Shown here piece after piece: positions 35,775 through 46,800 of a DNA stretch of 64,000 nucleotides; the stretch's first letter is position 1; each line of letters starts with the position of its first letter. The translations under genes were made by a program, and so were the position numbers. The DNA is from Siniperca chuatsi. Taxonomy: Eukaryota; Chordata; Actinopteri; Centrarchiformes; Sinipercidae. The DNA lies in assembly GCF_020085105.1 (NCBI RefSeq), contig NC_058046.1, forward strand, positions 7,044,675-7,108,674, in the 5' to 3' direction. The notes below the pieces were generated by a model. The model worked only from the letters and a program-made list of their open reading frames with translations. It was not told the DNA's origin and did not search any database.

Positions 35775-38079
35775 ACATGTATATGGAATGCCATTTTAAA
35801 TATTAAATAAATAAATATGCCTATGAAATAAATATGGCTATGAAATAAATCCTGAAATAAATAAATGTAAATATAGATATATAGATGAGAGTCAATATAG
35901 TTCAATACATAAATAAATAGTTTTTCAAAAGGACTACTTGTATTTATTTCGGGACATTTATTTCATAATGCCGCATTTATTGCCATCTGTTATATTAAAA
36001 TGAAGGGGGCGTGGTTATCTCACAGAGCTGCAAGATTGGACAGAGCCTTGTGAGAGGACATGACATGACAGGTAATACAGTACCGAGGTGGTTTTCTAGC
36101 TGGGTTTGGCTCCTGGCTCCTGAGCCCTTGATCCACAAACAAACCCATTACAACTACCGATAAAAAAAATAATAATAATAATAAATTAAACAAATTGTCA
36201 ATATTTGTGTGTTTGAAATATGGAATGCACCCAGTAATATGTGTAAAATAATATAAAATCAGTGCAACATAAATGCGTTTACTACATGTCCCTTCCACCT
36301 GTCTTCATGTCTCAACAGCTCTGAGGCAATGGAGAAATCGCCCACAGGAGGCAGGTCTGTGTAGCAGTTTAGCCAAAGATATGAATATATGAGATTCAAT
36401 TTTGCCAATCAGCGTCCTCAAATCTAATCCAAAAAGGGTGATTACTTTATCGCCCCAAGCAAGCCACTACTACTAGGGCAGGACTTTCTTTTATACAGTC
36501 TATGGTCAGTACCTATACAGACCCAACCCTAACTCAGTAAAATCTCTCCTCCAAGATGAGAACTTTGGTGGAGAAACTACAGGTGAAAGAACTGGGCCAA
36601 GATCAAATTGACACCGTAATCAGACAGCAGGCTAGTGAAAAATGGAGGCAGCGTATGCGAGGCTTCTCTCATAGCTGGTACACCAGAAAGGCCTGGCTAG
36701 CTGGATGAAGTCATGCTTACTTTCTCAGACAGGTGCTTCATATCCCTCACTCCCGTCCATGCTGGATCTGTCCCCGTTGTTTAAATAAGCAAGCATGGAA
36801 AGCAAAATATCTGGGGTCAGATCCAGCATGGACAGTTACAGGAGTGAGGGATATGCACCTGTCTGAGAAAGTAAGGAAACGTGAGAGCACCAGGGCACAC
36901 GTGGACAATTCTGCCAAGCTAACGTTAGCCATATTAGGCAGCGTGAACATCGCTAAGCGTTTACTATCTCTACACCTAAGACCTCCCATGCTTATGTCCA
37001 TTCAAGTGTCTGCATAGCAACTTAACACCAGTAATTGCACTTCATGTTTACTCATCCTGATCTTTACCTCCCTATTGGTTTCCCCAACAAAACAAGGTCC
37101 ATAGGGGCATTTCAAGAAATAAACATTTTATATTACATGTTTTATATTGTACTGAATTCACCTGTGTTGTTGACCAAAAATAAGATGTCCTGATGTGTTT
37201 GTTCAAGCGTTGCTTACTGCTTTGTTTTATGTTGGAATAAAATAATTGTTAAATATTTAACTGCAAAGTAGCAAATTCCTTTTTGATATATTCACTTTTT
37301 TGAATTAGATCATACCGGGATGTTTGCTGTAATTGATTGGATGTGGCACAGCACTACCTAGAAAAACTTCTACCAGCCGCTACTCGCAGCGGGGGAGTGT
37401 TGGTGTTTACTCTTCAAGCACAGGAGCTTTGGGCCGCCAGGAGGAGGATGTGTTCAGGCCCAGGGCGGTGGGGACAACTTAACCGAGCTCAGCGGCACGG
37501 CTAACTGAGCTAACATTAGCTAACGTTAGCTAACAGCAGCTACCGTTAGCAGCAGCTGTTAACGTTACTCTAGCAACAATTAAAGCTATCTGTCCATCAG
37601 GAAACTCCATAAATCACCAAGAGTTAAGGCAGAGCAGGGTGCCAGGAGCCAAACCTGGCAAGAAAACCACCTGGTACTTACTGTATGATTCCCTGTCATG
37701 TTGTTAAACTGTGAACTGGCCTCCATCTTTTCTGACACCGTGTTCGGACTTGCTGCTCTGAGATAACCACGCCCCCTTTATTTGAGTATAACAGATGGCA
37801 ATAAATGTGGCATTATGAAATAAAAATACCATGAAATTAATAAATGTGGCATTATGAAATAAAAATACCATGAAATAGATAAATGTGGAATTATGAAATA
37901 AAAGTCCAATGAAATGAATAAAAGTAGTCCTTTTCAAAAACATCCATTTTTAAATAAATACTTATTTATTGAACTATATTGACTAATTTATTTATTTCAT
38001 AGCCATATTTATTCATTTCATAGTATATTAATATTTATGTATTTATTTAATATTGATTAAAATGGCATTCCATACATGT
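35775..38079. mobile_element. 2.3 kb element with long terminal inverted repeats
   Basis: 35775-36125 and about 37630-38079 are inverted copies of each other. Outer edges read ACATGTAT...GGAATGCCATTTTAA, and both arms carry GGGGGCGTGGTTATCTCA and GGTTTGGCTCCTGGC. Between the arms the plus strand has DQIDTVIRQQASEKWRQRMR (about 36600-36660). Further on, SDPAWTVTGVRDMHLSEKVR (36808-36870) and SVNIAKRLL resemble the TTF-type zinc finger region of some hAT-like transposases. A further inverted duplication (36720-36871) disrupts that part. The minus-strand copy of the right arm has an ATG-led frame MEASSQFNNMTGNHT followed by GTAAGT. Confidence 0.65.
36720..36871. repeat. Inverted duplication inside the 2.3 kb element
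   Basis: 36720-36768 (CTTTCTCAGACAGGTGC to GCTGGATC) is the reverse complement of 36820-36871, with a few gaps. The spacer is about 50 bases. It duplicates part of the putative zinc-finger coding region in reverse. Confidence 0.85.
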
Positions 38080-38157
38080 AACACTTCCCTTTGGCTGAAA
38101 AAAACATGGAAGCAGTTCTCAGAAGGTACAAGTTCAGCCTTGCCGAATAATGCATCC

Positions 38158-38800
38158 TAATAATAAGACTTTCTTACATCAAGTGACCTGTGGTTCAAGC
38201 TTGGACTTGAACCCGTCTCAGAGAGACCATAGAAAACATACAAATGGAGAGAACTCAAATTATGTGGGTTTAAATCAGCATGTGTGCTGGTTTATTAAGC
38301 AGAGTAAAAGATTACAAACAAGTTTAATGGTCTTCCTTTCCAGTTGCTAAAAACAAGTAAAAGCACATAATCAAAAAATTGTAACAAAGGAGGAAAATGA
38401 TTGAAAACTCAAAAATGGATTAGGGTTTTTGATAATGATAATAGGCAAAGTCGGATTTGTCTAACTTTAGTTTGTCTAAGTCTAGTTTAAAATGTTATTG
38501 AAGTCCAACGATGGTACATAGGTCTTACATAATCATGTACATAACTTATCTACCAATTTTATGTCTCCTATTATGTTCCATATTACATTTAATGGTCTGT
38601 CACCTCATATGGCATTATCAATAGCAATAAAAAGCTGTCATCCTCAGTTTATCTCAAAGAACTAGGGATTTTTTGTCCTGTTGGCTCCCTTTTTGATGGC
38701 TGGAAATGGTAACCTTTCGGTCATTCGGAACAGATTAATAAAAAGGGGATACAGGGAAAAGCAACCTGTTGACATGCAGAAAGTAACTTGCAGATACAGT
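38158..38800. other. Intergenic stretch, nothing recognised
   Basis: AT-rich DNA between the large element and the tetraspanin 3' end. No supported feature. Confidence 0.4.
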
Positions 38801-38806
38801 TTTATT
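38801..38806 (-). promoter_or_regulatory. Candidate tetraspanin poly(A) signal
   Basis: AATAAA on the minus strand, about 226 bases past the tetraspanin stop. It is the most plausible signal for a short 3' UTR, but unproven. Confidence 0.4.
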
Positions 38807-39031
38807 GGCCCTTTTTCACTGGTAACCCAGTCCACTTCGTCTGAAGTGGCAAAAGAGAGGGATGGTGATACACAGACAAATAAACTGTGAACAAAGAAGA
38901 CAAGAAAAATATAGTTTAACTAACATCAAACAATGTTTTTCAAAGACACAAAAGAGGATGTCGTGATTAGCTAGCTGGCTTGAGATGATTCATTCTCAGG
39001 TACAAACAGAACACAAATTAACCATGCCTAT

Positions 39032-42000
39032 TTAGTTCTGTTGAGACGGCCATGTCATGAGTTTAAAAAGGTATTCAGCCTTTTTTAGCTGTTGTTGTAC
39101 AGAGCTCATGGCTTCCACTATGGCAGCCATTGTTACTACCTCAAAAAGTAATTCAATACTGAATCTCAGAGCAGTAACCTGCAGCTACACTGCTCTCTGT
39201 CAGTTTCAGTTTTAAAGCATGTTTCACCTTTGGCCACAGCTCAGTCAGTTAAGTCACATCAAGGTGTCAGGTCTCTGACATCACCAACTGGGCTTGTGTA
39301 AATGCAACATGCTTGAAAGTTTGAACCAAGGGTTGAATTATCCATGCAAGCCTTATAATAGGAGGAACACAGAGGAAAATAAGAAGGCTGAATATACTGT
39401 ACCTGTATGATAAACATTGTGACAACGCCTGCACCTGTGCTAAGATAGTTTCCGGCAAACCAGTTCCTCAGTTTCACGAGACAACCCTGAAAGATACATT
39501 TTTTATTGTTATCCTTTGTTTATACAGGGTAAATTGGCTGAGCATGCATGCACTTTTACAGCAACACCCTGTTTACAGTTACACCAAGAAATACAAAAAC
39601 AAGAACAGACAGAGTCATAAAGAGAACAGAATAGTACTCGATGAAAAGGATGGAGGCTCAATTCAATAAGTTACAGACAGGTAAAGGACAATTATTGGGA
39701 TGTCTTGAAGTCATAGAGGAGAAAAAGTGTTTTGATTGCAGCTTATTCCGTGAGGCAGCTGCTGCACATCACAAAGACAATAAAAGCAACCTTTGCTACA
39801 TCAGTTATGGTATGAGGTATGGAGTTCCTGAAGCATCAACCACTCACTGGAGCCAGTTAAGTATGGGCCAGTGTTCCAGAGCAAGAAAGATTAGATTGGG
39901 GTAGCGCTGGCAGACCCAGACTTGGACCAGTATAGGCCAGGTCTGCCATTTTTGTTGGGATGATTGCGGCCCTATGCCGGTTCAGTTTCAGCAGCCAGAC
40001 CGGGACCAGTATAGGCCAGGTCTGCCATTTTGTTTGGCAAGAGTCTGGCAACCGTACGTGGACCGGGTTATTTCTTCTGGTCTGCCAGATTTGGGCCATT
40101 ATGAGGCAAACTGTTCCTACAGTTGCTGCTGTGAAGCTGACAGCCAGAGAGGACGAGGCTCTAAGGCTCTGGGATTAAAAAGTAGATTTATCTTTGCTCT
40201 CACTTCTCAACCTGTCTGCAGCAGCGAGCCACAGAGGTGCCGACCTCCACTGTCGTTATCGTAACCGTCTGTGGGCACCCATAGCTCTATGACACTACTT
40301 CATATTTACACAGAGACCGGACAAAAAAGGAGATTGCTTGGAGAAAAGTAAGCGAGGAAGTTGGACTACCTGGTAAGCCAGGGTTCCAGACTAACTTTTT
40401 ACATTACTTTTTCGTAATTTAGGTGCACCCAATAATACATTTTAAGTGTTACCTTTTTTTTGTCAGTTTCCATACACACTGGTAATTTCTTAACACATGT
40501 AAATTATTCTAAACAGGAATAAAGGTGCAGATCATTTTTTTTAATGGACTTAAATTTAGTAAAAAGGCAGCTCTTTGGCTATATTATGAGCAGTGATAAA
40601 TTTTATTATCATTTCTGACTCCTCACTGCTTCGGTTTGCTGCTGCCTGGTGATGAAACGCTGCAGGGAGGGGGGGCCGCTCTGCCGGCCACGCACCTGTC
40701 ACGGCACAGGACGTTTTTCTTGGAGATATTGTGTATAGTGCTTTTTAAACGTTTCAATTCGGAATGTAGATGGCCCTACAGCAGTTATATCTGCGGGGCC
40801 TGCGTATAATCGCGGTTGGGCCAGGTCATAAAAATTAACATTCTGATTAATAGCGGATGGGTTCCAGGTGGGTGAAATACAGTGAAGCATCTCCCCATTA
40901 AGAGAGACGCTCTGCGCATATATGCACGAGGCACAGCAGCGTAACTTCATTGATCATTTAAATCTCCCTGCACGCCGACAGGATCGGTCAGGATCTAATG
41001 TTAATCAATGTTCTGTGTTCTTCTACACATGCAAAAGCTCACACACACAGTCCAGGTTCATGCAGTGAATGTGTTTGGAGTAAAGCAGCTGTCTTCCTGA
41101 TAAATCCTGAGCTCCATCAGAGCTATCTAAAAAATGTATTTCAGAAGCTAAAAGTTTGGTTCTGTTTCCTCTGGAGAGTTTCATCTGTCCTGTCAAGTTT
41201 ATAACTACAGTTTTTTTTTTTTACTGCTTAAATGTCCCATGATATTTGCTGTGTCATTACTGTGCACAGGGAAGCGTTTAAACCGACTGACAGCAGTCTC
41301 TTTAATCATTAAAGTAAATCATTAAAGAAAACACTCGCACATCAGTACAACACACAATAAAGAAATCACCTGGGAAGCTTGCGCTGCTGGACATAATTTC
41401 AATGGCAATAGGCCTTTTAATATGTATAGCCTACAGGCCTGGTGTTTGTTAAAAAATATTTTTATAAATCTTTTAATCAGACCTGCTAAATTTCAGGCAC
41501 ACCCGTGCGACCAATGAAAATGTTTAGTCCCACTTGACAGATTTTGGTCACACAAATATATGTCTGTTACTTGATTCCAGCTATTATTCCAGCGAATAAT
41601 GCGAGGCGAAAATTCAGTTCACTTTCTGTGTGAACACACCATTAGTAACTGGCAGGAATTCAGACGGGCTGCCACCACACTAGCACTGTGATTTCTATTA
41701 GATAAATAGCTTTTGTTACAGGCAACCTTTTCACACACACCATTTTTATTGTCTAAACCAGTGATTTAATTATTTAAGACAAAGAAAACCAGATTAAATG
41801 GTGTAGTAATTGGCTTTGAAACCAGACCGATGAGGATTTAAGACTGGCGTGCTATGAGAGGAATCCCTTTAACTGAGTATTGACTAGTGATTCCAGGATT
41901 TCTGACAGGCAGGACAACTTGGAGACTGGACAATAGATATTAAAGTCACTGCCATCTCCACCTTTATACAGAGGGACCTCCTGAGCCAATTTAAGTATAA

Positions 42001-43811
42001 GGAATATGCAAGATATAATAGAGAGATTATATATGTGATGTGCTCAGTAATGATTGGTGTAGGTAGAAAGGATCCAAGTTGCCCTAAGCCATCTACTCTC
42101 TGTTGCCTGCAGAGCCGCAAGAGTGTAGTGAGGTTCTGTTGGTTCTCTGGTTCCAGACTAATATACATTTGCGAATTAAGGGGTGTTATCAACAGGCACA
42201 GACCAAAATGCTTGTGGACCATGGATGTATAAAGAGAATGGTCAAGCTGGCTAACTTCCGGTTTTGCCCTCCGCTAACTTGAATGGGGATAAAATTATTT
42301 AATCGTGCGGCTCTTCTAGACTTTCCAAATGTTATCAGACCAAATGGATCAAATTCTGAGTCATTTTGTGGGGGTTGTGAAGCTCAAATAAATGTATCCA
42401 CCGTTTTACAGCCGCTTCTTCCACAATGTAAGTCTATGGAAGAAATTTTTGACCCCTGTGCATCACGTGACGGACTGGAAGTTGTAATTCCACGTTTTGG
42501 CCTCTATGTCAAATTGGCTTCAAAGCCCAGTGCACTTCCTGGGGACTTGCTCTGGACGCAAGTTGGGGCGATGCTTGGTCCATTTTCAAGCAGGTAAAAA
42601 AATAGAGGCCTGGTCACAAATTACAGTTAAACAATACACTAAAATGTGTTTCTAAAAACATTTGAGGCGGGAAGTAGGCAATGCAGTAACAGAATCTTAA
42701 TTCGATTTGATCTGAGTTTCGTGAGCCTGGTGTCTTGCGCTGTATCAACCAATCAGAGAAGCAAAATGTGCGACATGGGACTTCAAATCTGGACCAGTAA
42801 GGCTACTCTGTCAGTCATTGTGTCAAACCTGCCCATGTGTGTCCCTATGTGATCTTTCTGAATCATGAATCACCTTCTGGGGTGCACGGTGGCAGAGCGG
42901 CTAAAGCTCCTGCCTCCCAATAAGGAGATCGTGGGTTCGTGGGATCGATTCCCGGACCAGACTAACATCACACAATCTCTCTGGGTGGAGTCTGCATGTC
43001 CTCCCCGTGTTACCGTGGGTTCTCTCCGGGTTCTCCGGCTTCCTCCCACCGTCCAAAGACATGCATGTGTAGGTTAATTGATAACTCTAAATTGCCCGTA
43101 TTGAATGAATGTGAGAGTGAATGGTTGTCTGTCCTTGTCTGTGTCTGTGTTAGCCCTGCGACGAGTTGGCCACTGTCCAGGGTGTACCCTGCCTAAGGCC
43201 CAAAGTCACTGGGATAGGCTCCAGTCACCCGCGACCCCTAACGGGACCAAGCGGTAGAAGATGGATGGATGGATGGAATCACCTTCTGTACATTCATTAA
43301 AATGACATCAATTTGATCGATGTACAGTGCTTATAATGAGGGAATTCTATAAATTCTATTATTCACTTGCATAGTAATGAACATTGGGAAAAGGTACTTA
43401 ACACTGAGCTTCCTCATGATGTTTAGCAAGACACTTTAATTGGAATTCATTCATCTTCAGTTCATTTAAGACACTGTCATTCAACTTAAGTTCAAGTGTA
43501 TAAGTCAAAATTAGCCAAATTTCAATCAGATATCGATTGTAGATGCAATTACTGTAAGTAAACGACAGCTACCCTCCTACAAATGTGCTGGTCTTGCTCT
43601 TAATGAACAATTTTCTTGCAACTAATATTACATTTTTCTACGGATGTTTTTGAAACACAGATTGAATGTTGCACACTTACAGCAACACACTCCGCACAGG
43701 ATCTTTGCTTCAATCGCAATACCAAGAATATTATCGCCTTTTCTATGCTTATTTTGTTTGTTTGTTCTGCCTTATGTATTTGTGTGGTTATTATGAATGT
43801 GTTTGTATGAA

Positions 43812-43863
<52 letters not shown>

Positions 43864-46800
43864 TATATGTGTGTGTGTGTGTGTGTATATGTTTATAGAT
43901 GTGGATATATGTGTGTGGTTTAAAATGTTAACCCATATTAAAAACATATTAAGTTGTATACTAACATTATTATACTATCTATATATATTACGTATTATTT
44001 ATTTATGTAACTGCAAACATTAAAAAAACAAACCCAGAATCTGACTATGAATCTGATCAAATGACGGACTAGAGAGTATTGTGTGTCTATTGGGAGATCC
44101 TTTTGAGAACTAGATGTTTATTCAGTGATAATACAGAATTAACCTCTTGCCAGTTGGTGTGGAGGAGGGTGTTACAGGGGTCCCTGGTACAACAGGAGAT
44201 TGGGACATTATCCTTCCAGTCTGCCACACCATGAACTCCACAGCACCTAAACTGTACAGGGGAAAGTGAATGACTAATACTTTAATCTACCTGAGGGTTT
44301 GTAAAATATCAGCAGTAAAACATATTCAAAGTGTATAAAAAATATGAATATAAAGAACATGGGACCTGTTACGAAGACAAATAGCAGTGGAGTTCATTTT
44401 AAGTTGATAAAGCAGAGTAGTGGATCATTTACCAGTTGCTGAACAGCATCAAAGTCATCTTTAATGGTCTTGTTGCCTTCTGCACTGGACTGTCTGTAGA
44501 TCTCCAAGCTTCGCATCAGGTCTTTCTCAAAGTATGTGCCAATCTGCACAACAGACAGGCAAGATACATTATCTGCAATATACAGCTGCCTACTGGACAT
44601 TAAAGATGGTGGCCCAACGAGATTGAAAAAGTTGTGGATTGTCTCTCTACCAGCCATCAACCACTGATATTAGTAAGTGATTACTGCCCTGTTCCTTAAA
44701 GCCACACTAGTCTTACAACAAATAGGGAGGAAAAGTAAAGAAAGGCTGGGTGAGTAGGTGTGAATGAGCTCAAATCATAGACTGTAAAGATGGACGACGC
44801 GTCTCCACTTCCTCCCACTGTACAAAAATGAAGCCAAGATATCCCGGATACGGGAGCTGCCATCTTGCGCTGGTGACGTCATTTGGAGACAGAGTCATGA
44901 CATGAAAACCCCCTTCTTATAACATAAAATAACTAATTAAAATCAAACTTATCAGAAAAATGGGAAAAATTAAAAATTGTTTGGCCCATGTCCCATCCGC
45001 TCAAATGGAGGGGGCGGGGTTTATGACCTATACTGCAGCCAGCCACCAGGGGGCGATCACGATGTTTTGGATTCACTTTTAGGGAGCTGGCATGTTGTCC
45101 ATCTTCATACACAGTCTATGCAACCTCTGAGTCTGAAAAGTGAAGCCAGTGCGGAAGTGCCTTAAACCTGCATTCTTTCTAATGACCAGCAGGGGGCGAT
45201 TCCACTGATTGCAAAAAGAAGTCTGATTGTATAGAAGTCTATGAGAAAATGATCCTACTTCTCACTGGATTTATTACCTCAGTAAACATGCTCCTAATGA
45301 GTTTATGGTCTCAATCGCTAGTTTCAAGTCTTCTTCAACTCTGCAAGAATTATTTTGTAAATTATGGTCCCATTTAGAGTAAAATAAACGATAAAGCAAG
45401 GTATGCTTTGGGGCATGGTTACCGTGTGAATGACAAGTTGCTACCACAGCGACCTGTCAATCAGGAAAGAAGCGATCCGTATCCACTGCACTGTGTACAT
45501 TTAACTAGCCGTGAACTTGTTTTTGGGTGCCGTCTGTGTTTTCCTCTAAGAACTTTGACCCTTTCACAGTGTGTTTTCAGTTCATAAAAGTCAACTGTAA
45601 CATTTTGGTCGCCTAAAAATGTCTTGTTCAGCGTTTGGTTGCAGTAAAATATACTCTAGGAGTCGGCTGTTCATTTTTTCCGGTAAGTAGCCTACATTTT
45701 GTTTTATGCCTGTTTTTTGCTAGCCAAAATTAGCATCCCAATTAATATCACAGTTAATGTGAATTCCAGATGCACCTTGCTCACCTAGCTAGCGTTAGCT
45801 GATCACTTAGCATTTGCTCATCATATGGTCACTTCCGATCACTGGTTGCAAAAAACCAAGATGGCAATGTCCAAAATGCCAATCTCGAGGCTTCAAAATG
45901 GTAGTCCACAAACCAAAGGGTGACATCACGGTGACTACATCCACTTCTTTTATACAGTCTGAGTCTATGGCTCAAATGTGCTTCCCCCCCCCAACAACGA
46001 TGTCATCGCCCATCCTGTTGTTTCACTGTGGACATTGTCATATGCCAATTTGGTAGACATTGCCCAACCCTAACTGAAGTTTATCTGGAAAAGTTCTGTC
46101 CATCAAGCTGTTTGAGGTGAAAATATTTCAAAGGGGGTGCCATATCAATCAAATGAACACCTATAAATAACCTTCTATAAATGTATTGTTGTATAGACTA
46201 CATACATATAAACTCTCCTACCTCTCTGCTGTAGCCTAGGAAAACACAGGCCATGGTCATCTCCACCAGCATCAGCACGAACAGCAGGACGAAAAACTGG
46301 GATCAGTGCAAATCAGATTCAAACATGAGTTTTTATGATCTGTACTTTTGTTAGCTATTTGTACTTGAGTCAGACAATATAGTATTTCCGTCTTATTTGT
46401 ACTTAACATGAGCTGCATTTGGTGCATTAAAAATAAACTGCAAGCTTATTAAAAGCATAGATAGGCTAATGTAAAAACTATAAACTATACAGCTTTCCCA
46501 TTTAATATTTAACCCATGTAAATCATGTTATAATAAATATCATGCTTCATACTCACACTGATGAGCATGCAGCGGTTCTCTCTCATGCCTCCTAACACTC
46601 CCAAGTAACACACACAGGTAACGATGGTACCGGTGACCACCAGAGTGTTGGCAGGGTAGATGGGCCAGAAGGTGGTGATGAGGGAGGAGTACTTGGAGTT
46701 TATCACCTGGAACTCCCCGAACGCCACCACAAACGCACCACACAGCTCAAAAACACACAGGAGAGACAAAAGACATCTCACGTCATTATTCTGAATATGT

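Noticed and set aside
39403..39477. Reading on past the tetraspanin exon 6 donor as an alternative C-terminus (open frame 39259-39477).
   Set aside because: The extension is not a transmembrane continuation, while the exon at 39139-39032 completes TM4 in phase and ends at a stop.
43600..44023. Several overlapping open frames with CV, IY and TH repeats.
   Set aside because: They are translations of the compound TA/CA/TG microsatellite.
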